Positions 10,076-18,445 are shown, counted from the stretch's first letter. The stretch: 44,755 nt of DNA from Alphaproteobacteria bacterium (GCA_029266575.1 JAQSWP010000004.1:1-44755); one strand, 5' to 3'. The notes: a model not told the origin generated them from the letters alone. Translations and numbers: made by a program.

Positions 10076-12189
10076 GACAACTTGCCCCAGCGCAGATCGT
10101 ACTGCACGAAGTTGGGATCGGCGCCTTCCAGCTTGTAGCGTCCGATGCGGTTGTTGAGGATGCCGCCGAGATAGAGATAACCCTTGTGCTCGCGCATCGA
10201 GGTGATCATCGGGTGATTGACACCGCCCAGATCCCACAGCGATTCCAGCACCTCGCCCTTCTCGTTGAACTTGATGACGCAGCCGGTGTTGATGTTGGGG
10301 AACAGCCATTCGTCGACCGGCACCCGCTTGGCCATGCGCTTGCGGAAGCCCGGCATGCGCCAGGCCAGATCGAGCGCCGGGCAGCGCATGCCGACCATGG
10401 CCAGCCAGTAATGCCCGTCCGAGGAGATGTTGATATTGTCCGGATAGCCCGGAAGATTCTCCATCACCATCTCGACCTTGCCCTTCTTGGGCCCGTCGAA
10501 CCAATAGCGCTTGACGCTGCAGCCGAAGGTCTCGGCGAAGAAGATCGATTGCCCGTCGCCCGCGATGCAGATGCCGTTGGGGAATTTCAGCCCGCGCACG
10601 GCGGTGTGCGTCGAGTTGGTCTTGGGGTCGTAGCAGATGATGCGCCCGTTGCCGCGCGCTTCCAGCCCGTCGACCGGCCATTCATGCATCTCGTAGCGCA
10701 CGGTGGCCTCGGAGAAGAAGATGCGCCCGTCATCGGCGATATCGAGATCGTCGGCAAGGCGCAGGCGGCTGTCGTCGGTCACCGAGTTCCAGCTGCGGTT
10801 GGTCTCGTCGGTTGCCTTCTCGACCTTGCGGTCGGGCGTGATGCGATAGAGCCCCATGCCGCCGATGCAGACATAGAGATTGTCCTCGCGGTCGAATGCC
10901 ATGCCCAAGGGCTGGCCGCCGATATGGGCATAGACTTCGTGCCGCTTATAGTCGGGCGGGAAGAAGCGGATGATGTCGCCATGCCGCGAGCCGGCATAGA
11001 GATTGTCGTGCCGGTCGAGGATGACGTCCTCGGGCGCCTCGATCTCGCCCAGGCCGATGGCCGAAACGTTGCGCAGCTTGTCGTTCTGCGCCCACGCCGT
11101 GCCGCTGTCGGGCGCCGTCGAAGGCAGCTCCGGCATGTCGTGATAGTTCGGCGCGACATAGACCTTGCTGATGATGCGATGCCGATTCTTCAGCCAGCGG
11201 ATGTCGATTACCGCCGCCAGCAACAGGATGCCCGCCAGCACCATGCGGTTGACGCCGCCCGGCACCGACAGCGACACCAGGCTGTTGGTGATCAGCAGCA
11301 CGATCAGGGTGCCGACCACCGCCTTGGTCACCGACCCGTTGCCGCCACCCAGGCTGATGCCGCCCAGAACCGCCGCCGTCAGCACCAGCACTTCCAGCCC
11401 GACGCCGATATCGCCGCCGACCGTGGCCAGGCGCGAAGCGAAGAAGACACCCCCCAGCGCCGACAGCATGCCGCTCGCCACGTAACACATCGTGATGGTG
11501 CGGCGCACGGCGATGCCCGAGTTGTAGGCCGAGCGGCGCGAGCCGCCGATAGCGGTGATGTGCCAGCCCGGCCGCAGGCGCGTCAGGAAGACATGGCCGA
11601 AGATCGCCAGCGCCACATAGACGAAGGCGACGGTTGGGATGCCGTAGAGCTCGCCGGTGCCGAGGAAATCCCATACTTTTGAATCGGGAAACCCGCCGGC
11701 AATCTGGGTCGAGTAATCGAAGATCAACAGATCGTAAACGGCGCGATAGATGATCAGCGTGATCAAGGTCGTGATAAAGGCGCGCAGACGGAAAAAGCCG
11801 ACCAGGATGCCATTCACCGCGCCCAACGCCGCGCCGAAAACAAGCGTCGCCGGAACTGCGGCCGCCACCGGCCAGGCCAGCACATGCATAAGATAGAGCG
11901 CGAAGAAATTGGTCAGCGCGAACATCGATCCCACGGAGAGATCGATACCGCCCACGATCATCACCAGCGCCATGCCGAAAACGATGAAGCCGATCTCGCT
12001 GGCCTGGCGGGCGGTGTCGGCCAGAATGGCGGGGGCGAAGAAGCCGTCCAGCAACCGGCTGAGCACGAAACCGACGATTAGCAACACGATCACCGGGACG
12101 CCGGTTTCGGTCCAGCGCTTGGACAGGATTTCGCCGAGCAGATGGTCGGGCCAGTACTTGTAACGCAGCCGCGTAAGAGTGTCGCTCAT
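10072..12189 (-). CDS. ABC permease fused to a strictosidine synthase-like beta-propeller
   Basis: A 705-residue fusion. Residues ~30-335 form a polytopic permease of the RbsC (BPD_transp_2) family, with GFIVFGMALVMIVGGIDLSV and TAAVLGGISLGGGNGSVTK as diagnostic segments. Residues ~360-705 form a beta-propeller of the strictosidine-synthase/APMAP type, with FFSEATVRY, GLKFPNGICIAGDG, VKRYWFDGPKKGK and NLPGYPDNINISSDGHYW. The linker follows the last helix at RWLKNRHRIISK, whose positive charge suggests the propeller lies on the cytoplasmic side. An ordinary permease is ~330 aa, so the length is doubled. The ATG at 12189 is preferred over GTG at 12201. The design suggests processing or sensing of the substrate as it exits the channel. 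Confidence 0.9.
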   Translation of the reverse strand: MSDTLTRLRYKYWPDHLLGEILSKRWTETGVPVIVLLIVGFVLSRLLDGFFAPAILADTARQASEIGFIVFGMALVMIVGGIDLSVGSMFALTNFFALYLMHVLAWPVAAAVPATLVFGAALGAVNGILVGFFRLRAFITTLITLIIYRAVYDLLIFDYSTQIAGGFPDSKVWDFLGTGELYGIPTVAFVYVALAIFGHVFLTRLRPGWHITAIGGSRRSAYNSGIAVRRTITMCYVASGMLSALGGVFFASRLATVGGDIGVGLEVLVLTAAVLGGISLGGGNGSVTKAVVGTLIVLLITNSLVSLSVPGGVNRMVLAGILLLAAVIDIRWLKNRHRIISKVYVAPNYHDMPELPSTAPDSGTAWAQNDKLRNVSAIGLGEIEAPEDVILDRHDNLYAGSRHGDIIRFFPPDYKRHEVYAHIGGQPLGMAFDREDNLYVCIGGMGLYRITPDRKVEKATDETNRSWNSVTDDSRLRLADDLDIADDGRIFFSEATVRYEMHEWPVDGLEARGNGRIICYDPKTNSTHTAVRGLKFPNGICIAGDGQSIFFAETFGCSVKRYWFDGPKKGKVEMVMENLPGYPDNINISSDGHYWLAMVGMRCPALDLAWRMPGFRKRMAKRVPVDEWLFPNINTGCVIKFNEKGEVLESLWDLGGVNHPMITSMREHKGYLYLGGILNNRIGRYKLEGADPNFVQYDLRWGKLS

Positions 12190-12228
12190 CTGCTGTCTCA
12201 CTCGTCGAACACTGTAGGGAAGATGGTT

Positions 12229-12252
12229 GGGCCGGCTCAGCGGAGCCGGCCC
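12229..12252. other. Strong GC hairpin in the binding-protein/permease gap
   Basis: A perfect 10-bp stem, GGGCCGGCTC (12229-12238) with GAGCCGGCCC (12243-12252), and a 4-nt loop. It lies 22 nt past the stop of the substrate-binding protein gene and 39 nt before the next start. No T-run follows on the minus strand, so it is more likely an mRNA-stabilising or partial-attenuation hairpin, which would raise binding-protein output relative to the membrane components, than a full terminator. Confidence 0.65.
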
Positions 12253-12273
12253 ATGATTTCCAGAACGTGACGC

Positions 12274-13302
12274 CTAGGTCTTGTTCAGCGTCCAGCAGGT
12301 GCCGGGCTTGCCGGCGTTTTCCTTGGTGATCGGAATCAGCGTCGTATAGATCGAAGTCTGCGCATCGCCCGGCTTGACCTTCGACTGCAGCAGGAACTTG
12401 ATCATCGCCGCCATGGTCGAAGCCTGGGTCGGCACGTCGTAACTGATGTCATAGTCGAACGAGCCGTTCAGCACCTGATCGCAGGCGCCCTTCTGCTCGC
12501 CGCCGCCCGACGTCGCCAGGAACACCTTGCCCTGCAGGCCGGCTTCCTTGATCGCCGCCGCCGTGCCGATATCCATGCCGTCCCAGAAGCCGACGATGCC
12601 GCACAGATCGGGGTGCTGCTTGAGCACTGTCTGCGCGATGCCCTTGGCCTTGGCGGCATCCCAGTCGGCCGCCTGGCTCGATACGACCTTCACATCCGGG
12701 TTCTTCGCCAGAACGTTCTCGACGCCCTTCAGCGTGTAAGCGGACGCCGCAGCCGAGAGCTGGCCCTGCATGATGGCGATCTTGTTCGACTTGCCCTTGC
12801 AGGCATTGACCACCGCCGTGCTGACCTTCTCGCCGATCTCGATCCAGTCGGCGCCGACATAGGCCGCCGTCGGAAAGCTCGAACGCATGTTGATCTGGAT
12901 GACGTGAATGCCATCCTTCTCGGCGCGCTGCAGCAGACGGGCATAGGTCTGCACGTCCGGGTTATGGATGATCATGACGTCGGGCTTTTCCGAGATCAGC
13001 GTCGTCACGGCCTGGGCGCCGGCATTGGTGCTCCAGTTCGGATCGCGCACCACGACCTTGACGCCCAGCGGATCCAGCTCCTTCTTCAAGCCCTGGAGCC
13101 AGCCCTGCGCCAGGTCGAAGCCCATCGCAACCGGCACATAGGCGACGGTCTTGCCCTCAAGGGTCTTCAGGTAACCGGCGCGGAATGGCTCGTCGAGGCC
13201 CTTGCCTTGCGCCAGGGCGGCTTGCGAGAAGCCCACGATGCCGGCGGCCATGGCCATGCCGGCCACTGTCCGCGTTACTACATTGCGTGTCTTGCTTGGC
13301 AT
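12274..13302 (-). CDS. Periplasmic sugar-type substrate-binding protein of ABC importer
   Basis: A 342-residue protein of the periplasmic-binding-protein type I (RbsB-like, Peripla_BP_4) fold. A signal peptide (basic MPSKTRNVVTR, hydrophobic core, cleavage likely after ALA-31) is followed by GKTVAYVPVAMGFDLAQGWLQGL, ISEKPDVMIIHNPDV, and a hinge/second-lobe region with GIVGFWDGMDIGTAAAIKEAG. It captures the substrate outside the inner membrane for the two permeases. GGAGGA is spaced well before the ATG. The ligand cannot be read from sequence; pentoses, polyols or other small sugars are possibilities for the family. It sits second in the operon, behind the first permease. Confidence 0.93.
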   Translation of the reverse strand: MPSKTRNVVTRTVAGMAMAAGIVGFSQAALAQGKGLDEPFRAGYLKTLEGKTVAYVPVAMGFDLAQGWLQGLKKELDPLGVKVVVRDPNWSTNAGAQAVTTLISEKPDVMIIHNPDVQTYARLLQRAEKDGIHVIQINMRSSFPTAAYVGADWIEIGEKVSTAVVNACKGKSNKIAIMQGQLSAAASAYTLKGVENVLAKNPDVKVVSSQAADWDAAKAKGIAQTVLKQHPDLCGIVGFWDGMDIGTAAAIKEAGLQGKVFLATSGGGEQKGACDQVLNGSFDYDISYDVPTQASTMAAMIKFLLQSKVKPGDAQTSIYTTLIPITKENAGKPGTCWTLNKT

Positions 13303-13348
13303 GTTCTGTTTCCTCCGATGATTTGACTGCTTCGTTACGCGACTGAAA

Positions 13349-14320
13349 TCAGATGTCTCCCTGCTGCGCCGTTTCCTCATTGCGGGGATTGAGGAAGGAA
13401 TCGGCCAGGATGGCGACCAGCAGCACCACGCCCTTGACCAGATTCTGCGCCGAGTACGAGAAGTCGAGGATCGTCATGCCGTTCAGCATGGTACCGATCA
13501 GCAAGGTGCCGATGATGACGTTGGGCACGCCGCCGCGGCCGCCCGACAGGCCGATGCCGCCCAGCACCACCACGAGGATGACGTCATAGATCATGGTTGA
13601 ATTGAAGACGCGAGTCGGCATCGAGTTGATCGAAGCCGCCATCACGAAGCCGGCGAAAGCCGCGATCAGCGCCGCGAGCACGTATTGCAGCAAAATGATC
13701 GGCCGGGTCGGGATGCCGGTGGTGCGCGCACCGAACGGATTGTCGCCCAAGGCGTAGATATAGGCGCCGATCCGCGTTTGCCGCAGAAACAGCGCGACGA
13801 TCGCCGCCGCAATGCCAAACATCACCACGGGCATCGGCACACCCAGTATGCCACCGCGACCGAACCAGCCCAGCCCGTCGAGCGCCGCCGGCCACTGCAC
13901 CACGTCGAGTTGGAAGAAGGCGACCTGTCCCAGACCGGCCAGAAACAGACCTGAGGCCAGCGTCGTAAAGAGCGATGGAACTTCGGCATAGGCGACCAGC
14001 CAGCCATTGACCAGGCCGAATACGATCACCAGGGCGAATGCAGCAACGACGGAAATCGTCGGGCCATAGCCGTTTTGCACCATTTGCAAAACAAGACCGG
14101 GCGGCACGGCGAGGGCGGCGATCATCGAAATATCGATGCCGCGGCTGATCACCACCAATGCCATGCCAAGCCCGAGAATGCCGAGGAAGGCCACGTTTTG
14201 CAGCAGCGCCAGCATGTTGGGCGCACTGAAAAAGCCCGGAAGGAACAGCGCGAAGATGGCGAACAGGACTACGAAAATGGCGAAGACAATCGCCTGCTGC
14301 GTCACGCGCTGTTTTCTCAC
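13349..14320 (-). CDS. ABC transporter permease (RbsC-like), first gene of operon
   Basis: A 323-residue polytopic membrane protein of the BPD_transp_2 family. The motif GILGLGMALVVISRGIDISM and the C-terminal VVVLGGIGLSGGRGGVPN are diagnostic. It has no fused domain, in contrast to its partner permease, so the transporter is probably a heterodimer. The start is GTG, supported by GAGGAG 9 nt upstream. It begins the operon; the gene order is permease, binding protein, permease-propeller, propeller, ATPase. Confidence 0.92.
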   Translation of the reverse strand: MRKQRVTQQAIVFAIFVVLFAIFALFLPGFFSAPNMLALLQNVAFLGILGLGMALVVISRGIDISMIAALAVPPGLVLQMVQNGYGPTISVVAAFALVIVFGLVNGWLVAYAEVPSLFTTLASGLFLAGLGQVAFFQLDVVQWPAALDGLGWFGRGGILGVPMPVVMFGIAAAIVALFLRQTRIGAYIYALGDNPFGARTTGIPTRPIILLQYVLAALIAAFAGFVMAASINSMPTRVFNSTMIYDVILVVVLGGIGLSGGRGGVPNVIIGTLLIGTMLNGMTILDFSYSAQNLVKGVVLLVAILADSFLNPRNEETAQQGDI

Positions 14321-14649
14321 GCGTTTTACTCCTCACCCGAAAGCCAGCTCCGCTTTTGCCAAGAAGTTTTTCAGCCGGGAGCTTTATGTGCATTGCGGTG
14401 GAAGCGATTGGGCGGCCGCAACGGTAATATTAGAGACCTGCGGCAAGAAGCGATCAAGGGAATTGAATCGATGTGATATTTCCGGCCCGCAGTGCAGAAC
14501 GTCGCCACCGCTGTTGACGCGCTCAACGGAGAGTGAAAGCATTTCCCCGTACGAAACACCCGGCGCCGGTTTCCGAGTCTGGTGTAAAGCGTCACGCCGG
14601 CTCCGGACTCATCTGCGGATGCACGCATCCGCCATAGGGAGGCGCGGCC
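14321..14649. promoter_or_regulatory. Divergent intergenic region: ABC operon and EF-G-like gene
   Basis: This 329-nt gap holds no credible gene. On the minus strand a possible promoter has TTGATC (14452-14457) and TAATAT (14427-14432) with a long 19-bp spacer; the -10 lies in the palindrome TAATATTA (14425-14432). On the plus strand a TTGACG occurs at 14514-14519, but its -10 is weak. A perfect inverted repeat, GCGGATGC/GCATCCGC (14615-14632), sits 3 nt before the AGGGAGG ribosome-binding site of the EF-G-like gene and could be an operator or a 5'-leader structure. Promoter calls here are tentative. Confidence 0.35.
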
Positions 14650-16710
14650 ATGACCAATCCAGCGAACGCAAGTGGAACCAAAACCGGCAGGGGACCCCGC
14701 GCGGTGGCGCTGTGCGGCCCCTATCTCAGCGGCAAGACCAGTTTGATGGAAAGCCTGCTGTTCGCCGCCTCCGCCCTGCCCCGCAAGGGCAGCGTCCGCG
14801 AGAAGAACCTGACCGGCGACGGCAGCCCCGAATCGCGCGCCCGCCAGATGACCATCGACGTCAACGTCGCCCAGGCGGAGTGGATGGGCGAGACCTTCCA
14901 TTTTCTCGATTGTCCCGGCTCGATCGAATTCCAGCATGAGACCGCCTGCACTCTGATGGCCGCCGACGCCGCAATCGTGGTGTGCGAACCCGATCCGGCG
15001 CGCGTCATCGGACTGGCGCCGCTGCTGCGGTTCCTGGAAGAGCGCCACATCCCGCATCTGATCTTCGTCAACAAGATGGAGAATTCCTCGGCCCGCGTGC
15101 GTGATCTGCTGGCGGCACTGCAGACCGTGTCCAACCGCAAGCTGATCCTGCGCCAGGTGCCGATGCGCAAGGCGGCCAAGGACGGTGTCGAGGAAATCAC
15201 CGGCTATGTCGATCTGGTGAGCGAGCGGGCCTATCGCTACATGCCGGGCCGCCCGTCGGATCTGATCGAGATGCCGCAGGAGATGCTGCCGCGCGAAAGC
15301 GAGGCGCGTCGTGAGATGCTGGAGGCGCTGGCCGATTACGACGACCGGCTGCTGGAGCAGCTGCTCGACGACGTGGCGCCGGAGAAGAGCACCATCTATC
15401 GCGACCTGCGCGAGGAATTCGGCAAGGAGCAGATCGTGCCGGTGCTGCTGGGCAGCGCCGAACGCGATCACGGCATCCAGCGCCTGTGGAAAGCCTTGCG
15501 CCATGACGTTCCAAGCGTCACGGAGACCGCAAAGCGACGCGGCCTGGCGGGCGGCGGCACGGTGATCGAAGTGTTCAAGACCCTGCACCAGCCGCATACC
15601 GGGAAAATGTCGCTGGCCCGCGTCTGGCAAGGGAACGTCACCGAAGGCAAATCGGTGGGCAGCCAGCGCATCGGCGCGCTCTATCGCCTGCAAGGCAGCA
15701 GCCAAAGCAAGCTGCCGCAGGCCGAAGCCGGCGCCATTGTCGGCCTGGCCAAGCTCGATACGCTGGCCAGCGGGCAGGTTCTCGGCGACGAGACCATAGG
15801 TGACGTACGGCAGGACTGGCCGACGCCGCCAACGCCGGTGTTTTCGCTCACCATCACGCCCAGGAACCGCACCGACGACGTGAAGCTTTCGGCGGCGCTG
15901 CACAAGCTGCGCGAGGAGGATGCCGGGCTGCTGGTCGAGCATCGCCCCGAGTCCTCGGAACTGGTGCTGTCCGGCCAGGGCGAAATCCATCTGCAAGTGG
16001 CGATCGAGCGACTGGGCAACCGCTACAATGTGCCGGTCTCCAATGTCCTGCCCAAGGTCGCCTATCGCGAAACCATCCGCCGCGGCGCCAGACAGCATGG
16101 CCGGCACAAGCGGCAGACCGGCGGCCACGGCCAGTTCGGCGACGTGCATATCGACATCCAGCCGCTGCAACGCGGGGCGGGCATCCAGTTCAACGAAACC
16201 ATCGTCGGCGGCTCGGTGCCACGCCAGTACATTCCTGGTGTCGAAGCCGGGGTGCGCGACTACATGAAACAGGGACCGCTGGGCTTCCCGGTGGTCGACG
16301 TGTCGGTGACCCTGACCGATGGCTCCTATCACAACGTCGATAGCTCGGAGCAGGCCTTCCGCCAGGCCGCGCGCATTGCCTTGAGCGAGGCCATGCCCAA
16401 ATGCGAGCCGGTGCTGCTGGAGCCGATCCTGAAGGTGACGTTCCAGATCCCCAACGAAGCCACCGCCAAGGTGCAACGCCTGATCTCGACGCGGCGCGGC
16501 CAGATCCTGGGCTTCGACGCCCGATCCGGCTGGCGCGGCTGGGACGAGGTTTCGGCCCTGATCCCGGAATCGGAAATGGCCGGGCTGATCGTGGAGATCC
16601 GCTCGCTCAGCTTCGGTGTCGGCACCTATCGCGCCGAGTTCGACCATCTGCAGGAATTGGGCGGCAAGCTGGCCGACCGGGCGCGGCAGCAGGCGACCGC
16701 GGCCGCCTGA
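14650..16710 (+). CDS. Elongation factor G-like GTPase (EF-G paralogue)
   Basis: A 686-residue protein with the EF-G layout: G domain, domain II, then domains III-V (SGQGEIHLQVAIERL, RQTGGHGQFGDVHIDI, VSVTLTDGSYHNVDSSEQAF). The P-loop is GPYLSGKT (23-30) and G4 is NKME (141-144), with Glu replacing the usual Asp. Switch II reads DCPGSIEF (87-94); the catalytic His of canonical EF-G (DTPGHVDF) is Ser91 here. The effector loop is short and poorly conserved. These changes match the EF-G-like (FusA2-type) paralogues instead of the main translocase, so it may act in a specialised ribosomal role or as a slow GTPase. AGGGAGG precedes the ATG. It stands alone, not in a str operon. Confidence 0.88.
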   Translation: MTNPANASGTKTGRGPRAVALCGPYLSGKTSLMESLLFAASALPRKGSVREKNLTGDGSPESRARQMTIDVNVAQAEWMGETFHFLDCPGSIEFQHETACTLMAADAAIVVCEPDPARVIGLAPLLRFLEERHIPHLIFVNKMENSSARVRDLLAALQTVSNRKLILRQVPMRKAAKDGVEEITGYVDLVSERAYRYMPGRPSDLIEMPQEMLPRESEARREMLEALADYDDRLLEQLLDDVAPEKSTIYRDLREEFGKEQIVPVLLGSAERDHGIQRLWKALRHDVPSVTETAKRRGLAGGGTVIEVFKTLHQPHTGKMSLARVWQGNVTEGKSVGSQRIGALYRLQGSSQSKLPQAEAGAIVGLAKLDTLASGQVLGDETIGDVRQDWPTPPTPVFSLTITPRNRTDDVKLSAALHKLREEDAGLLVEHRPESSELVLSGQGEIHLQVAIERLGNRYNVPVSNVLPKVAYRETIRRGARQHGRHKRQTGGHGQFGDVHIDIQPLQRGAGIQFNETIVGGSVPRQYIPGVEAGVRDYMKQGPLGFPVVDVSVTLTDGSYHNVDSSEQAFRQAARIALSEAMPKCEPVLLEPILKVTFQIPNEATAKVQRLISTRRGQILGFDARSGWRGWDEVSALIPESEMAGLIVEIRSLSFGVGTYRAEFDHLQELGGKLADRARQQATAAA

Positions 16711-16773
16711 TTGGGCGTGCATTTGGGTGCTTCCGGGGTTTGCGCTAAACTGGCGCAACCTCTGGAGGACGCT

Positions 16774-17271
16774 ATGGCTGCCAGTTTCTTCGAACGTCAG
16801 CTTGCAATGTATGCCAGCTACCACCGCGACGCGCGTAACCGCGCCACGCACTTCATCGGCATCCCGTTGATCATCTTCTCGCTGTTCATCCCACTGGGCT
16901 GGCTGCGCTTCGACGTGGCGGGCTATGGTGTCAGCGCCGGATTGCTGGTCGGACTTGCCGTTATAATTCTATGGATCTCGCTTGAATGGGTGTTGGGCCT
17001 GACGCTCATCATCGCCCTGGTGCCGATGTGGTATGTCGGCGAATGGGTCGCCACCCGCACCAGCGAGACCACCGGCTGGATCGTGTTTGCCGCGACCTTC
17101 GGCGGCGGCTGGGTGTTCCAGTTGATAGGCCACGTCTTCGAAGGCAAGCGCCCGGCTTTGGTCAGCAATCTCTTCCAGGCGCTGATTGCGCCAATGTTCC
17201 TGATGCTCGAATTGCTGGTCTGGCTTGGCATTCGCCGCGACGACCCGGTCGCGGGCGACGCCGCGCATTGA
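16774..17271 (+). CDS. Mpo1-like (DUF962/YGL010w) membrane protein
   Basis: A 165-residue protein of the Mpo1-like family. It begins with SFFERQLAMYASYHRDARNRATHFIGIPL, here described as a YHRDARN segment followed by THFIGIPL, and ends its core with QLIGHVFEGKRPAL; both His-containing motifs are conserved in the family. Four or more hydrophobic segments lie between them. Yeast Mpo1 is an iron-dependent dioxygenase in alpha-oxidation of 2-hydroxy fatty acids; the bacterial function is inferred only. GGAGG lies 6 nt upstream of the ATG, which excludes the longer open frame. Confidence 0.85.
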   Translation: MAASFFERQLAMYASYHRDARNRATHFIGIPLIIFSLFIPLGWLRFDVAGYGVSAGLLVGLAVIILWISLEWVLGLTLIIALVPMWYVGEWVATRTSETTGWIVFAATFGGGWVFQLIGHVFEGKRPALVSNLFQALIAPMFLMLELLVWLGIRRDDPVAGDAAH

Positions 17272-17344
17272 GGTCACGCCAAGTTGACTTGCCGCGAGCG
17301 CATTGGCGGCATAGATCGAGAATGGAAGGCTGGAGGGTGGCTGA

Positions 17345-18325
17345 ATGTTGATCAAGCGTAAGCGTAGCTGGGAATTGCCGGAATCCGCGGCGACGCCGGA
17401 ATCGGCCTATCTCAACCGGCGTCAGCTGATGAAGGGCGCGGCCGGCGGCACCATCCTGGCCGCCTCGAGCCTGGCCGCCTCGAGCCTGATCGCCAACCCC
17501 CTGCTGGCGCAGGAGGCCGATCCCTCGGCCAAGCTCTACCCGCTCAAGCGCAACGACGCCTACAAGCTCGACCGGCCGGTCACCCAGGAGCGGCTGGCCA
17601 CGACCTACAACAATTTCTACGAGTACGGCACCGACAAGTCGATCGTCAGCGACGCCAGGAAGCTGCAGATCCGTCCGTGGATGGTGAAGATCGACGGCAT
17701 GGTCGAAAAGGAAATGGAGATCGGCATCGACGATCTGCTGGTCAGGATGCCGCTGGAGGAACGCCTCTATCGCCATCGCTGCGTCGAGACCTGGTCGATG
17801 GCGGTGCCGTGGAGCGGCTTCGCGCTGAAGTCGCTGGTCGAGATGGCCAAGCCGCAAAGCGGCGCCAAATACCTGCAGATGCAGACCTTCAAGGACGCCC
17901 GCATGGCGCCCGGCCAGCGCGATTTTCTCTATCCCTGGCCCTATACCGAAGGCCTGACCATGGCAGAGGCCAACCACGACCTGGCCTTCATCGCCACCGG
18001 CATCTACGGCAAGCCGATGCCGAAGCAGAATGGCGCGCCGCTGCGCCTGGCCGTGCCGTGGAAATACGGCTTCAAATCGGTGAAGTCGATCGTGCGCTTC
18101 ACCTTCACCGACAAGCGGCCGAAATCGTTCTGGGAAGGGCTGCAGGCTTCGGAATACGGCTTCTGGGCCAATGTGAACCCGCAAGTGGCCCATCCGCGCT
18201 GGAGCCAGGCGACGGAGAAGCCCTTGGGCAGCGACGAGCGCGTGCCGACCCTGCTCTATAACGGTTATGCCGAGCAGGTGGCCGATCTCTACAAGGACCT
18301 CAAGGGCGAACGCCTCTTCATGTGA
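17345..18325 (+). CDS. msrP: Protein-methionine-sulfoxide reductase catalytic subunit MsrP
   Basis: A 326-residue molybdoenzyme of the sulfite-oxidase fold that repairs oxidised methionine in periplasmic proteins. A twin-arginine signal is present (NRRQLMKG at 24-31, then a hydrophobic region ending near LLAQ at 53-56), so it is exported folded with its molybdopterin cofactor. The Mo-ligand cysteine is Cys146 in YRHRCVETWSM. Other family marks are YNNFYEYGTDK and AVPWKYGFKSVKSIV. No gene for the haem-bearing membrane partner MsrQ is adjacent, which is unusual because msrP and msrQ are normally paired. The ATG at 17345 follows GGAGGGTGG. The signal's hydrophobic region contains a tandem 15-bp duplication. 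Confidence 0.93.
   Translation: MLIKRKRSWELPESAATPESAYLNRRQLMKGAAGGTILAASSLAASSLIANPLLAQEADPSAKLYPLKRNDAYKLDRPVTQERLATTYNNFYEYGTDKSIVSDARKLQIRPWMVKIDGMVEKEMEIGIDDLLVRMPLEERLYRHRCVETWSMAVPWSGFALKSLVEMAKPQSGAKYLQMQTFKDARMAPGQRDFLYPWPYTEGLTMAEANHDLAFIATGIYGKPMPKQNGAPLRLAVPWKYGFKSVKSIVRFTFTDKRPKSFWEGLQASEYGFWANVNPQVAHPRWSQATEKPLGSDERVPTLLYNGYAEQVADLYKDLKGERLFM
17455..17484 (+). repeat. Tandem 15-bp duplication in the MsrP signal peptide
   Basis: Two exact copies of CCTGGCCGCCTCGAG (17455-17469 and 17470-17484), in frame, give LAASS-LAASS in the hydrophobic part of the Tat signal. The exactness suggests a recent slippage or duplication event. Confidence 0.85.
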
Positions 18326-18335
18326 TCCTCTGATC

Positions 18336-18386
18336 AACCACAGAGGCACAGAGGGAATGTCTCTGTGCCTCCGTGTCTCTGTGGTT
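18336..18386. repeat. Imperfect inverted repeat of CACAGAG units
   Basis: Left arm AACCACAGAGGCACAGAG (18336-18353) and right arm 18361-18386, which reads back as AACCACAGAGACACGGAG followed by GCACAGAG. The arms are built from 7-9-nt ACAGAG units, a type of sequence seen as dispersed repeats in many bacterial genomes. It follows the msrP stop by 10 nt and can fold as a hairpin, so it may also limit read-through, but no T-run follows. Confidence 0.75.
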
Positions 18387-18427
18387 AGTCGGCCGGTCGA
18401 CCAAGGCGCCGGGCTTCGCTAGCATTC

Positions 18428-18445
18428 CTCCCAGTTTATTGGGAG
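18428..18445 (+). promoter_or_regulatory. Hairpin that sequesters the CoA-transferase ribosome-binding site
   Basis: CTCCCA (18428-18433) pairs perfectly with TGGGAG (18440-18445) across a 6-nt loop. The right arm contains the GGGAG Shine-Dalgarno, 7 nt before the ATG at 18453. In the folded state the ribosome site would be masked. Whether this is regulatory or incidental cannot be told from sequence. Confidence 0.5.

Noticed and set aside
8990-10681. Extending the soluble propeller gene upstream to use the whole open frame
   Set aside because: The upstream ~200 codons overlap the fusion gene in another frame and are low-complexity shadow; the GTG at 10075 gives a GTGA overlap consistent with the operon.
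14371-16851. An 826-codon open frame antisense to the EF-G-like gene
   Set aside because: Same composition artefact; no domains, and the plus-strand protein has complete EF-G motifs.
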